Assembly: GCF_947496855.1 (NCBI RefSeq)
Contig: NZ_CANMED010000003.1
Coordinates: 248,001 to 312,000, forward strand
Length of the DNA: 64,000 nucleotides
Direction of reading: 5' to 3'
Origin: an uncultured Aquimarina sp.
GTDB lineage: Bacteria > Bacteroidota > Bacteroidia > Flavobacteriales > Flavobacteriaceae
Part shown: one piece after another, positions 1 through 9,032 of the stretch
Position numbering within the stretch: the stretch's first letter is position 1
Layout of the letters: each line of letters starts with the position of its first letter
Translations under genes and position numbers: made by a program
Notes under the pieces: model-generated
Database searches by the model: none
What the model was told of the DNA's origin: nothing
What the model saw: the letters and a program-made list of their open reading frames with translations, nothing else

Positions 1-1261
1 CCTTGCGCAATGTATTCACAAAAGAAGGATTCCAAGGCATTTTTACTTTTACATAATTCTCTGTAAACCCATGAATATACCCTTCCTTATTTTCAGATTC
101 AAATAACACCGTTCTATTTGTTCCTATCTGACTTTCATAAAAAGCCCTTCTTTTCTTAACAGATAATCCACGTAACATCTTACTTCTTTTCTTTCGCACA
201 TCTTGCGGAACTACATTTTCTAATGAAGCCGCCACGGTATTTTCTCTTTCAGAATATGTGAACACATGTAAGTAAGATATATCCAACTCTGATAAAAAAT
301 TATAAGTATCTAGAAAATGATCATCTGTTTCACCCGGAAAACCAACAATGACATCAACACCGATACAAGCATATGGCATCACTTCTTTAATTTTATTAAC
401 ACGATCTACATACAAACCACTAAGATACCTGCGACGCATCAATTTTAGTATCTCATCATTTCCTGATTGTAATGGAATATGAAAATGAGGTACAAATGTC
501 CTCGATTTTGAAACAAAATCAATTGTTTTGTTCTTAAGTAAGTTAGGCTCTATAGATGAAATACGTAATCTCTCAATACCATCTACTTCATCCAGCGCTT
601 GCACTAATTCATAAAAAGTATGTTCATGTTTTTTATTTCCAAACTCACCTTTCCCGTAATCACCTATATTAACTCCCGTTAACACAATCTCTTTTATTCC
701 TTGTTCAGAAATTTCTTTCGCATTTTTCAGCACATTACCTAAAGTATCACTACGTGAAATCCCTCTAGCTAAAGGAATGGTACAATAGGTACATTTATAA
801 TCACAGCCATCCTGAACTTTTAAAAATGCTCTGGTACGATCACCTATAGAATAACTACCTACATAAAAATCAGCTTCTTCAATTTCGCAAGAATGGACTT
901 CTCCAAATTCATTTTTAGACAAGTCATTAATATAATCAGTAATCTTAAACTTCTCTGTTGCTCCCAATACCAGATCAACCCCATCTACGGCAACTAATTC
1001 TTCTGGTTTTAACTGAGCGTAACATCCTACCGCAGCAACAAATGCATCTGGATTCCCCTTCTGCGCTTGCTTTACAATAGTTTTAAACCTTTTATCTGCA
1101 TTCTCCGTAACGGAACAGGTATTGATTACATAGATATCCGCGTTTTCAGAAAAATCTACTCTATCAAAGCCTTCATTAGTAAAGTCTCTGGCAATCGTAG
1201 AGGTTTCTGAAAAATTCAGTTTACAACCTAAGGTATAAAAAGCGACTTTTTTTCTATTCAT
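1..1261 (-). CDS. mtaB: tRNA t6A37 methylthiotransferase MtaB (3' end cut by window edge)
   Basis: Radical-SAM methylthiotransferase that converts t6A to ms2t6A at position 37 of tRNAs reading ANN codons. I translated it from the reverse complement: it starts MNRKKVAFYTLGCKLNFSE and stays open to base 1. The N-terminal UPF0004 cluster-binding part carries Cys in TLGCKLN, INTCSVTENA and AVGCYAQ. The radical-SAM motif DGCDYKCTYCTIP (CxxxCxxC) lies near residue 145, followed by LTGVNIGDYG and HIPLQSGND. The GCKLN and LTGVNIGDY sequences favour MtaB over MiaB or RimO. About 420 residues are present; only the C-terminal end is missing. It is transcribed away from the peptide-binding protein gene. 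A TATCTTTG box on the minus strand at 1402-1409 could be its -7 element, giving a leader of roughly 130 nt. Confidence 0.93.
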   Translation of the reverse strand, partial: MNRKKVAFYTLGCKLNFSETSTIARDFTNEGFDRVDFSENADIYVINTCSVTENADKRFKTIVKQAQKGNPDAFVAAVGCYAQLKPEELVAVDGVDLVLGATEKFKITDYINDLSKNEFGEVHSCEIEEADFYVGSYSIGDRTRAFLKVQDGCDYKCTYCTIPLARGISRSDTLGNVLKNAKEISEQGIKEIVLTGVNIGDYGKGEFGNKKHEHTFYELVQALDEVDGIERLRISSIEPNLLKNKTIDFVSKSRTFVPHFHIPLQSGNDEILKLMRRRYLSGLYVDRVNKIKEVMPYACIGVDVIVGFPGETDDHFLDTYNFLSELDISYLHVFTYSERENTVAASLENVVPQDVRKKRSKMLRGLSVKKRRAFYESQIGTNRTVLFESENKEGYIHGFTENYVKVKMPWNPSFVNTLRK

Positions 1262-1401
1262 GCTGAACTTGTTTCAGTATCTTCTTAACTTTACACGCTT
1301 ATAGCACAAAAACAGGAATGATACACCCCTGATTTTGGATTATACTATTAATAATTAGCCCCTGAAACGAGTTCAGGACACCCTTATTAAATTAAAGGGT
1401 G

Positions 1402-1409
1402 CAAAGATA
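1402..1409 (-). promoter_or_regulatory. candidate -7 box for mtaB
   Basis: The minus strand reads TATCTTTG, a perfect match to the Bacteroidota -7 consensus TAnnTTTG, about 140 bp upstream of the mtaB start. I see no convincing -33 TTG at the usual distance, so this rests on one element. Confidence 0.4.
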
Positions 1410-1433
1410 CCAACAATAATCCGTTTACTAAAA

Positions 1434-3065
1434 TTGAAAACCAATCAATTAACTTCTATAATTCACTATTTAGCAATAGTTTACCTATGTGTTCTTTGCT
1501 TTTCTTGTGGAAATTCTTCTAAGGAAGATAAAGATCATCTGGTATTCAGATACAATGAATATTCTAATATTTCCACTTTAGATCCTGCATTTGCCAGAAA
1601 TCCACCAATTATTTGGGCTACAAATCAATTATTCAATGGCCTTGTACAATTAGATGATTCATTACACGTACAACCGGATATTGCAAAAAAATGGACTATT
1701 TCGGAGGATAATTTGACCTATACCTTCATATTAAGAGATAAGGTAAAGTTTCACAAACACACTGCTTTTAAAACTAAAGACAGCACTCGAGTAGTCATAG
1801 CAAAGGATTTTGAATATAGTTTTAATAGACTTATTGATCCCAAAGTCGCATCTCCTGGAAATTGGGTATTAAAAAATGTAGCAAATTATAAAGCACTTAA
1901 TGATACTACATTTCGGATACAATTAAAAAAACCTTTCCCTGCCTTTTTGGGATTAATGAGTATGCGCTATTGCTCTGTAGTGCCAAAAGAAGCTGTAGCA
2001 TTCTACGGAACTGACTTTAGAGCAAACCCAGTAGGAACTGGACCATTTAAATTCAAGCTTTGGGAAGAAAACATAAAACTTGTACTACGCCGAAACGAGC
2101 TCTATTTTGAAAAAGACAAAAACGAAAAACAATTACCATATCTCGAAGCCGTAGCCGTAACATTTTTACCAGATAAGCAAACAGAATTTCTACAATTCGC
2201 TAAAGGAAATATTGATTTTTTAAACAGTCTTGACGCATCATATAAAGATGAATTACTCACTCCTAGTGGTAAACTTAGAGATAAGTACAAAGATCAGGTA
2301 AACTTATCTAAAGGGTCGTATCTAAATTCTGAGTATCTCGGTTTTTATCTTGATGGAGAAAAAGAAGAAGTACAATCAGAACTACTTCGCAAAGCCATCA
2401 ATTATGGTTTTGACCGAGAAAAAATGATCACCTACCTAAAAAACGGAGTAGGCACTCCCGCAACCAGCGGTTTTATTCCAAAAGGGCTACCAGGATTCAA
2501 TAATCAAAAAGGATATGAATATAATCCTGAGAAATCCCGTAAACTCATCAAAGAATATATCGAATTAACCGGAAATAAAAATCCAACCATAAGTATTGCT
2601 ACAGATAGCAATTACCAAAGTATTTGCGAATTTATCCAGCGTGAATTAGAAAAAATTGGATTAAATATTATTGTCGATGTAATGCCTCCTTCAACCATTA
2701 GAAAAAAGAAATGGAGCGGAGAATTAGATGTTTTTAGAGCCAGTTGGATCGCGGATTATCCTGATGCAGAAAATTTCTTGTCTCCGTATTACAGCAAAAA
2801 CTTCACTCCTAACGGTCCTAACTATACCCATTTTAAGAATGAAACTTTTGATCAACTTTACGAAGAAAGTTTCTCTATTACCGATGTAGAAGTAAGAGAA
2901 GCATATTATGCAAAAATGGATTCTATCATTATCTCCCACGCTCCTATCGTGCCTTTATATTATGATCAGGTAGTTCGTTTTACAGGAAAAAGTGTAAAAG
3001 GATTGACTAATAACCCTCAGAACTTCTTAGTCTTAAAACGAGTTTGGAAAGAGAAGCACCAGTAA
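1434..3065 (+). CDS. ABC transporter substrate-binding lipoprotein (SBP_bac_5, peptide/oligopeptide type)
   Basis: Extracytoplasmic solute-binding protein of the OppA/DppA class, expected to be lipid-anchored and to deliver peptides to an ABC importer. The N-terminus is a lipoprotein signal with lipobox LCFSC around residues 20-25. The SBP_bac_5 fold follows: the typical N-terminal stretch LDPAFARNPPIIWATNQLFNGL, the motif NPVGTGPFKF near residue 200, and a C-terminal part with WIADYPDAENFL. The 543 residues fit the family. The start is TTG; it gives a complete signal peptide, and no in-frame ATG lies before the lipobox. No permease or ATPase gene is adjacent, so the partner transporter must be elsewhere. 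Confidence 0.88.
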   Translation: MKTNQLTSIIHYLAIVYLCVLCFSCGNSSKEDKDHLVFRYNEYSNISTLDPAFARNPPIIWATNQLFNGLVQLDDSLHVQPDIAKKWTISEDNLTYTFILRDKVKFHKHTAFKTKDSTRVVIAKDFEYSFNRLIDPKVASPGNWVLKNVANYKALNDTTFRIQLKKPFPAFLGLMSMRYCSVVPKEAVAFYGTDFRANPVGTGPFKFKLWEENIKLVLRRNELYFEKDKNEKQLPYLEAVAVTFLPDKQTEFLQFAKGNIDFLNSLDASYKDELLTPSGKLRDKYKDQVNLSKGSYLNSEYLGFYLDGEKEEVQSELLRKAINYGFDREKMITYLKNGVGTPATSGFIPKGLPGFNNQKGYEYNPEKSRKLIKEYIELTGNKNPTISIATDSNYQSICEFIQRELEKIGLNIIVDVMPPSTIRKKKWSGELDVFRASWIADYPDAENFLSPYYSKNFTPNGPNYTHFKNETFDQLYEESFSITDVEVREAYYAKMDSIIISHAPIVPLYYDQVVRFTGKSVKGLTNNPQNFLVLKRVWKEKHQ

Positions 3066-3189
3066 TCTCTATTTTTACAGATCAAAAAAAAATGCATTTA
3101 ATCGTATAAAAACACCTTTAGTCGATGTTTTTTATCTATATTCGCCATCGATTATTATTTTTTTAACATAAATTTTTAACCTAATTCTT

Positions 3190-4290
3190 ATGAAAAAATC
3201 CTATTTATGCGCAGTAGCATTACTATCTCTAGTTGCCGTATCTTGTAGTGATGATGACTCAGGTACTGGAATTGTAACTGTAAATCCTGATCCAATAGAA
3301 GAAATTGCTTTAAATCCTGACGATGTATCAGGAAACATTATCATTAACAACGGAACAATCGTTGCTGGTGATGCCCCAACTCCTACAGGGACATTACCTT
3401 TTACTATGGATCAAACAACACAATCCGGTTTTCAGAAAAACGGTTTTGATATTTCGTTTGGTGCGCCAACAAATTATGCAGGAGCATACATTCAATTACA
3501 ATCATCTGATGGAACAATGGCAGCTGAATATTGGAACGTTACCGTACCAGGGAGATCAAATGTAATTAACAACAATAAAAGAAAAGGGCTATTTAACAAA
3601 CAACTTAGCAAATCAAACGATCAACAAGTGGAAATTGATGTAGATTTTGAAGATGCAGTATCTCCGGGAACATTTTGTTATTTAATATGTATTTACGATA
3701 CCGAAGGTAACATTAGCCAACCTGTAGAAGTTTGTGTAGAAGTTGAAGCTTGGGCAGGAAATCCTAATTTAGTAGGTACTTGGAATTACACAAAACAAAT
3801 TATCAATAATCAAACTTTTGTACTTGGGGATATTAATTTCTGTGAAGGACCGGGAACAATTACTTGTAACAATGACAGTACTTTGGTTGTAGAAGAAAAT
3901 GAAGGATGGTGTTATGCTTCTACCGAAATTAACTTAACATTAAATGCCGATGGTACTTTTACCCATAAAGACCTAAATTTCCAAAAACAAGAATTTGATT
4001 TTAGCGAAAGTACTAATTCTTGTTCCGTAGTTAATAATCCCGTAGAAGATAATTTTGGATCTGAAGAATCAGTTAAAGGTATGTGGGCATATGACGAGGA
4101 AGAAGCTAAACTAAACTTGATAGTTTTTGAGGAAACAAGTATTTATTTTGAGGATGACATGGTAGAATCTTATACTGAAGAGTTTGGCTATTTATTTTAT
4201 TTATCAGGGACTACCTTTGTAAATGGTTCTGAATTAAGAATTGACAGTCAAGATGATGGCATATCATTACAAACATTTTACACAAAGTAA
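3190..4290 (+). CDS. putative lipoprotein with lipocalin-like C-terminal half
   Basis: I do not recognise a named family for the whole protein. It has a lipoprotein signal with lipobox VAVSC near residue 19, followed by an Asp/Ser-rich tether (SDDDSGTG), as in surface lipoproteins of Bacteroidota. Residues ~75-190 look like a beta-sandwich (CYLICIYDTEGN). From about residue 195 the sequence NLVGTWNYTKQ, with later LTLNADGTFTH and VKGMWAYDEEEAKL, resembles the lipocalin-like beta-barrel domains common in this phylum. Several Cys residues in the second half could form disulfides. It is probably transcribed alone and ends at the terminator at 4326-4358. Confidence 0.7.
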   Translation: MKKSYLCAVALLSLVAVSCSDDDSGTGIVTVNPDPIEEIALNPDDVSGNIIINNGTIVAGDAPTPTGTLPFTMDQTTQSGFQKNGFDISFGAPTNYAGAYIQLQSSDGTMAAEYWNVTVPGRSNVINNNKRKGLFNKQLSKSNDQQVEIDVDFEDAVSPGTFCYLICIYDTEGNISQPVEVCVEVEAWAGNPNLVGTWNYTKQIINNQTFVLGDINFCEGPGTITCNNDSTLVVEENEGWCYASTEINLTLNADGTFTHKDLNFQKQEFDFSESTNSCSVVNNPVEDNFGSEESVKGMWAYDEEEAKLNLIVFEETSIYFEDDMVESYTEEFGYLFYLSGTTFVNGSELRIDSQDDGISLQTFYTK

Positions 4291-4325
4291 ATTAAATAAG
4301 TCTTTCTAAAGAAGGTGAAGTTAAA

Positions 4326-4358
4326 ACATCCTCCATAAAAATGGAGGGTGTTTTTTTT
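4326..4358 (+). terminator. intrinsic terminator after the 3190-4290 lipoprotein gene
   Basis: The stem pairs CATCCTCCAT with ATGGAGGGTG around an AAAA loop and is followed by eight T. It sits between two convergent genes and touches the stop codon of the GlmU-like gene. Confidence 0.8.
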
Positions 4359-5538
4359 ATGAATCATAACTCTTACGCCATGGTTGCGTTTCTTCAAAAA
4401 CGTGTTCCAGAATTTTCTGATCTTCTTCAGTTAATTCAATACCGCGTCTGGACATCACTACTTTTGCTACTTCAAAAGCTTTCTTAGTTAAATAGGTAGT
4501 AAATCCACTATTTCCACCCCAACTATAACTAGGAACAAAATTACGTGGAAATCCACTACCAAAAATATTAGCATTAACTCCGATTACCGTTCCCGTATTA
4601 AACATGGTATTGATACCGCATTTAGAATGATCTCCCATCATTAATCCGCAGAACTGCAATCCTGTTTTGGCAAAACCTTCAGTTTCATAACTCCATAATC
4701 TTACCGGAGCATAGTTGTTTTTAAGATTTGATGTATTGGTGTCTGCACCCAGATTACACCATTCTCCTACTACCGTATTTCCTATAAAACCGTCGTGTCC
4801 TTTATTAGAATATCCAAATATCACGGAATTATTGACCTCTCCTCCTACTTTAGAATGCGGTCCCACGGTAGTCCCTCCATATATCTTTGCTCCCATTTTA
4901 ATTGTCGAATGATCACAAAGCGCAAAAGGTCCTCGAATAAGACTACCCTCCATAATTTCTGCATCTTTTCCTATATATATCGACCCTCCAGATGCATTAA
5001 GTGTTACGAATTCTAATCTAGCTCCTTCTTCTAAGAAAACATTTTCTGGCGCAATAACATTATTACTTGCCGGAATTGGTTGACTTTGGCGATCTTTAGT
5101 GAGTAAATCAAAATCTTCCTTGATTGCTCTTTCATTTTTAGAAAAAATATCCCAGGTATATTTTACCGTAAATACATCATAGCTATACTGAATCACATCA
5201 TAGGTATCAAAATCTACTTCCTGATCTTCTTTTGCATAAAAAGCAATTGGCTCGTCTTCAAAAAATATAGCTTGATTGGGCTCTAAGTTCTTCACCATAA
5301 TTACCAGATTCTCTGTCGGTAAATAAGAAGCATTGATCATTACATTCTCTTCTAATTCTACCATAGGAAACTTACCACTAAGGTATTCTTCGGTAATTGT
5401 AGAGGTTGTAAATCCCAAATAGTGCTCCCATTTCTCACGAATGGTTAAAATACCAATCCTGATATCAGCTACTGGTCTTGTATATGTAAAAGGAAGTAGT
5501 GAATTTCTGGAAGCCCCATCAAAAAGAATATAATTCAT
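4357..5538 (-). CDS. GlmU-family protein (putative sugar nucleotidyltransferase/acyltransferase)
   Basis: This 393-residue protein belongs to the GlmU-related proteins of Bacteroidota. The N-terminus MNYILFDGASRNSLLPFTYTRP corresponds to the nucleotidyltransferase-like part; the canonical LAAGxGTRM loop of true GlmU is not visible. From about residue 165 the sequence turns into a left-handed beta-helix of hexapeptide repeats (VIAPENVFLEEGARLEF, GKDAEIMEGSLIRGP, IKMGAKIYGGTTVG). A conserved block follows: GDHSKCGINTMFNTGTVIG. The fold implies an acyl- or nucleotidyl-transferase acting on sugar nucleotides, but the substrate is unknown. It is read in the same direction as and downstream of rpmE2, with a 345-bp gap holding the L31 terminator, so it probably has its own promoter. 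Confidence 0.85.
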   Translation of the reverse strand: MNYILFDGASRNSLLPFTYTRPVADIRIGILTIREKWEHYLGFTTSTITEEYLSGKFPMVELEENVMINASYLPTENLVIMVKNLEPNQAIFFEDEPIAFYAKEDQEVDFDTYDVIQYSYDVFTVKYTWDIFSKNERAIKEDFDLLTKDRQSQPIPASNNVIAPENVFLEEGARLEFVTLNASGGSIYIGKDAEIMEGSLIRGPFALCDHSTIKMGAKIYGGTTVGPHSKVGGEVNNSVIFGYSNKGHDGFIGNTVVGEWCNLGADTNTSNLKNNYAPVRLWSYETEGFAKTGLQFCGLMMGDHSKCGINTMFNTGTVIGVNANIFGSGFPRNFVPSYSWGGNSGFTTYLTKKAFEVAKVVMSRRGIELTEEDQKILEHVFEETQPWRKSYDS

Positions 5539-5883
5539 AGCTATAAAATGAAAAGTTTGTATTGTTATTTTACTCAGATTATCAATATCACCATATTAAC
5601 GCGAATAATGATCAGAAAATTTACGTCAGTCAGAGTAATTTTTGATAAAAAATTGTATCGAAGACAAGTAAATTTTCGTTTTTGAAAGCTTCTCTATACA
5701 ATCCGCTTAAGGCGGATCACTCGAAGTGATGTAATTAACCACATGAAACCGCTATCTACTATTCAAGTTACATTACAAAAATTCAATTACTCTATGTCAT
5801 CAAGTTTCAAAAATACGGTAACATCCAAAAACAAAAAAGCCTTTCTATGAAGAAAGGCTTTCCTATAATTTTTACGAACTAAA
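5539..5883. other. 345-bp intergenic region between the GlmU-like gene and rpmE2
   Basis: No gene is visible. It contains the rpmE2 terminator and, at 5701-5730, two abutting small inverted repeats: ATCCGC/GCGGAT around TTAAG, then ATCACT/AGTGAT around CGA. These hairpins have no T-tract, so they are not ordinary terminators. Their position on the 5' side of the GlmU-like gene would allow a role in its leader. Confidence 0.5.
5833..5862 (-). terminator. terminator of rpmE2
   Basis: The stem AAAGCCTTTCT/AGAAAGGCTTT encloses loop ATGA. Read on the minus strand it ends in a run of T (plus-strand AAAAAA at 5833-5838), directly after the L31 stop. Confidence 0.8.
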
Positions 5884-6135
5884 TTACTTTTTGAATTTAG
5901 CGTATTTGTTTTTGAACTTGTCGATACGTCCTGCAGTATCGATAAGTTTAGATTTACCTGTATAGAAAGGATGAGAAGTTCTTGAAATTTCTAGTTTCAC
6001 TAACGGATACTCAACACCATCAACATCAAGTGTTTCTTTAGTATTCGCAGTAGATTTAGTTAAAAAAACTTCATCGTTCGACATATCCTTAAAGGCAACT
6101 AGTCTGTAATTATCTGGGTGAATATCTTTTCTCAT
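5884..6135 (-). CDS. rpmE2: 50S ribosomal protein L31 type B
   Basis: Ribosomal protein L31 of the large subunit, 83 residues. The start [19 protein letters not shown] and the block [24 protein letters not shown] are diagnostic for type B L31. There are no Cys residues, so this is the zinc-independent (C-minus) form. A strong promoter lies 27-56 bp upstream and a terminator directly follows, so it appears to be a single-gene transcript. Confidence 0.97.
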   Translation of the reverse strand: MRKDIHPDNYRLVAFKDMSNDEVFLTKSTANTKETLDVDGVEYPLVKLEISRTSHPFYTGKSKLIDTAGRIDKFKNKYAKFKK

Positions 6136-6161
6136 TGTATTATATTATCATTTTCGAGGTG

Positions 6162-6191
6162 CAAATTTAAACATTTTTTATAAAACAACAA
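6162..6191 (-). promoter_or_regulatory. promoter of rpmE2 (TTG-N19-TAAATTTG)
   Basis: On the minus strand, TTG (6191-6189) is followed after 19 nt by TAAATTTG (6169-6162), matching the Bacteroidota primary promoter consensus TTG-N17-23-TAnnTTTG. The L31 start codon follows 26 nt later. Confidence 0.75.
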
Positions 6192-6330
6192 CCCTAAATA
6201 AAATTATTTTAATAATTTTAAATTTCTATTGTAGAAAGTGTCTTGATACCAGCAATACTCTTTTATTTAAAAGAAATTTAACTCTCTTTATTAGAAAGCC
6301 CTTACAATATTAAATTAATAGATGTTGTTG

Positions 6331-6807
6331 TCATACTTTATTCTCTTCACAAAAGATTGCAAGAATTAATGCCCACAAAATAGAGTCATCATCTCCAGCC
6401 CCACCAGCTGCGCACTCATCGGTATCATTTTTCGTATTCTCTTTGAAACTTTTATTGATAATAGATAAATATTCAATTATAAAACCTCTAAGTTCTTCTT
6501 TAGATAAATCTAATGCTAATACATAATAGTACAGCTCAACAAACTCTTCTGTTTGTCGACTCAAAAATTCTTGTTCCAATTGAGCAGCTTCTTCAGTAGT
6601 CAATCCAGAGGATGATTTGTTTTGTACTTCTTCAATGAATTTAGAAAAACCTGGAGAAGGAATTACATCTTTCGCAAAAGCCTCAATAAGACTTTTCACC
6701 TTTAAATCTTTTTCTTGTTCCACAGAACCGTTAATGCTCTCATCAGACGAACAAGAAGTAATAAACACAAGTAAAAAACTCGTTAAATAAAGTAATTTTG
6801 TTTTCAT
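6331..6807 (-). CDS. small putative lipoprotein, unknown function
   Basis: A 158-residue protein of no family I recognise. It begins with a lipoprotein signal whose lipobox is FITSC near residue 19, then an acidic tether. The middle (residues ~30-125) is predicted helical and Glu/Lys-rich. The C-terminus is odd: a Gly/Ala/Asp segment (CAAGGAGDDD) and then a short hydrophobic tail ILWALILAIFC before the end, with a Cys on either side of that tail. It is flanked by AT-rich non-coding DNA and appears monocistronic. Confidence 0.6.
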   Translation of the reverse strand: MKTKLLYLTSFLLVFITSCSSDESINGSVEQEKDLKVKSLIEAFAKDVIPSPGFSKFIEEVQNKSSSGLTTEEAAQLEQEFLSRQTEEFVELYYYVLALDLSKEELRGFIIEYLSIINKSFKENTKNDTDECAAGGAGDDDSILWALILAIFCEENKV

Positions 6808-7040
6808 AAGCCAATATTTCGGGAGTTAAAGAGTCAAAAAAAACAGCTAAAATGCATTTTTATCTTTATTATGTCTTACTTGTAAAAAACAATAAAAACG
6901 ATGGTTTAACCGTAATTTTATAACGTAAATATAATCTTTTTTCGATAATTACCCATTAAAAAAGAAGAAATTAAGCAATTTACTATTAACATTTTATTAT
7001 ATTTGAGTTTTAAACTCTACAAAAACAACTAAAGGAAACA

Positions 7041-7571
7041 ATGAAAAGTAAGAGCATTCCTTCAAAAAAATATATCTTAAAATATGGTGTTCTTTTTGGG
7101 ATAGCGAGTATTATTTTTAGTCTTACCTCTTACTTAACCGGTAATTACACCGATCAAGGTGTATTCCATTTAATTATTCTTTTTTTCATAACTATTACCA
7201 GCATCATTGCCGGTCTGCTTATTTTTAAAAAAAATAACAATGGTTATATGAGTCTTGGAGAAGCGTTAAAGATTAGTATAGGAATATCTTTGTTAGGAGG
7301 ATTAATCGCTATATTATGGAAGGTTTTATTAATAAAAGTAATAGATCCTGAAATTATTACACAAATTGAAGACAAGCAAATCAAACGTATTGCAAAAACT
7401 GCTACCAATTTCACCCAAGAAAATATTGAAAGAAAAATTGCGATCACAAGAAAATACACTTCTCCCATTCGAATGATTTTAATTGCTCTTGCAGAAGATT
7501 TGATTAATGGTATTTTATTCGGTCTTATTGGCGGCCTTATCATCAGGAAAAAGCGAGACCCTTTTAATTAG
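7041..7571 (+). CDS. DUF4199 family membrane protein (first of three)
   Basis: A 176-residue integral membrane protein of the DUF4199 family, whose function is unknown. Hydrophobic segments lie at about residues 15-32, 42-60, 75-98 and 142-165. The charged stretch between the third and fourth helices (residues ~100-140, QIEDKQIKRIAKT) is typical of the family. It is the first of three DUF4199 genes in a row that lead into a family 2 glycosyltransferase. The ATG at 7041 follows an AGGAAAC stretch. Confidence 0.8.
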   Translation: MKSKSIPSKKYILKYGVLFGIASIIFSLTSYLTGNYTDQGVFHLIILFFITITSIIAGLLIFKKNNNGYMSLGEALKISIGISLLGGLIAILWKVLLIKVIDPEIITQIEDKQIKRIAKTATNFTQENIERKIAITRKYTSPIRMILIALAEDLINGILFGLIGGLIIRKKRDPFN

Positions 7572-7711
7572 TGCTACTGATAAATAATAGGTTCTAAAAA
7601 ATTATCTCCATTCAGAATTTTCCATTATCATCTTTTTCAAAAGCAAAATGTAACAATTTGCTACATTTGTATACTTATGTGTTATATCTAAATAACCAAA
7701 ACAATATAATT

Positions 7712-8239
7712 ATGGAAAAATCTGTTAAATCTAACGCTATATCTCTGGGAGTCATATTAGGAGTAATTCTCGCTCTGGTAACTGTTATTGCGTACACCAT
7801 GTATCAAGGCATGTACACAAACTGGATGGCAGGAATCGGTTTATCCCTTATGATCATTACTTTCGGTATTGTATCCGCTGTAAAAAGCAGAAAACTTTTA
7901 GGAGGATATATTGGTTTCAAAGAAGCATTTACATCTTATTTAATAACTGTTGCCATTGGTACTCTAATCGGTTCAGCGGTAAGTATATTGATATATGTGG
8001 TGGTCGATCCGGATGCAGCCACAGGAATAAATGAACAAGTTATAGAATCTACAGTAGGATTTATGGAAAAATTTGGCGCTCCTGAGTCCGAAATTGAAAA
8101 AGCGGTAGCTAAAATGGAAGGAGAAAATCAATTCAGTCTTGTTTCTCAACTAAAAGGATGGTTCTATGGCATACTTGTTTATATCATCATTGGTCTATTA
8201 GCTTGTTTGGCGGTAAAAAAGAAAGAACCTTTATATTAA
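7712..8239 (+). CDS. DUF4199 family membrane protein (second of three)
   Basis: A 175-residue DUF4199 protein starting MEKSVKSNAISLGVILG. The frame is open from 7658, but the ATG at 7712 gives the start expected for the family and removes an unlikely N-terminal extension. It has four hydrophobic segments; between the third and fourth lies the family's extramembrane helix (VVDPDAATGINEQVIEST, then the SEIEKAVAKMEGE region). It ends just before a strong terminator, so the third DUF4199 gene is transcribed separately. Confidence 0.82.
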   Translation: MEKSVKSNAISLGVILGVILALVTVIAYTMYQGMYTNWMAGIGLSLMIITFGIVSAVKSRKLLGGYIGFKEAFTSYLITVAIGTLIGSAVSILIYVVVDPDAATGINEQVIESTVGFMEKFGAPESEIEKAVAKMEGENQFSLVSQLKGWFYGILVYIIIGLLACLAVKKKEPLY

Positions 8240-8263
8240 AACTTATATAATTCAAAAATTACA

Positions 8264-8297
8264 ATTGGATTGCTGATACGGCAATCCAATTTTTTTA
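8264..8297 (+). terminator. intrinsic terminator after second DUF4199 gene
   Basis: The perfect 10-bp stem ATTGGATTGC/GCAATCCAAT encloses a 7-nt loop and is followed by seven or more T. It separates the first two DUF4199 genes from the third. Confidence 0.88.
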
Positions 8298-8521
8298 TTA
8301 CAGAACTCATCATAATTTTTCCTTTAGCCTATAAAATTCACATTTTGTATTCTAACTTTGCCACATTTTAGTATCGTAGCTATTGTTATACTTAGAAAAA
8401 ACATCTTCAATATAACACAAAAGCCAATTTTTTGATTCAAAACAGAAAGTCAAGATGAGTTCATATTTTCTATTGATGTAATACCTATATTTGTCAACCA
8501 AATCATTTTACTAAATTATCA

Positions 8522-9031
8522 ATGGGGGTTTCTCATAAAAATTTTCTTAATTATATTCTTGTTGTGGCCCTTTTATCTGGTATTGCCAGAGTTGCCTTAG
8601 ACTACGTATCCAGAATAGCAGAACTCTCTCCTATTCTTTACTATCTTACTTTTTTGGTCGCTTTTATACTAGAAATTGTCCTTATTATATATGTAATTAA
8701 AAAGTATAAAAATCTAAAAGGCTCCTTAACCATTATAGATACTTTAAAAACAGGTATCATTATTATGGGAGTGACTGGATTATGTTACTGTTCCATGGCC
8801 TATGTTTATGATATGTATATTGATCCTGGTTTTCAAGTTAACACACAGTTACGATTCACAGAACAATTCTCTCCGGATCAGTTGGATCAGGTAAAACAGA
8901 ATCTCGCCAATCAAGATACCAGTAAATCTTATATTGGTGTCATTATGTATACAATTTGGTTTGTATTTTTAGGAGCTGTGATATCTTTAATTGCAGGCTC
9001 CGTTTATAAAACTAATTCAGCATCAAAATAA
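8522..9031 (+). CDS. DUF4199 family membrane protein (third of three)
   Basis: A 169-residue DUF4199 membrane protein. Hydrophobic segments lie at about residues 8-24, 38-58, 74-96 and 140-162. The family's soluble stretch (DPGFQVNTQLRFTEQFSPDQLDQV) sits between the last two. Its stop codon is one base from the ATG of the next gene, the glycosyltransferase, so the two are almost certainly co-transcribed and translationally coupled. That pairing suggests a role in envelope glycolipid or polymer handling, but this is inferred from context only. Confidence 0.82.
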   Translation: MGVSHKNFLNYILVVALLSGIARVALDYVSRIAELSPILYYLTFLVAFILEIVLIIYVIKKYKNLKGSLTIIDTLKTGIIIMGVTGLCYCSMAYVYDMYIDPGFQVNTQLRFTEQFSPDQLDQVKQNLANQDTSKSYIGVIMYTIWFVFLGAVISLIAGSVYKTNSASK

Positions 9032-9032
9032 T

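Noticed and set aside
1384..1402. CACCCTT/AAGGGTG hairpin between mtaB and the peptide-binding protein gene
   Set aside because: No T-run on either strand and located upstream of both divergent genes, so it is not a terminator.
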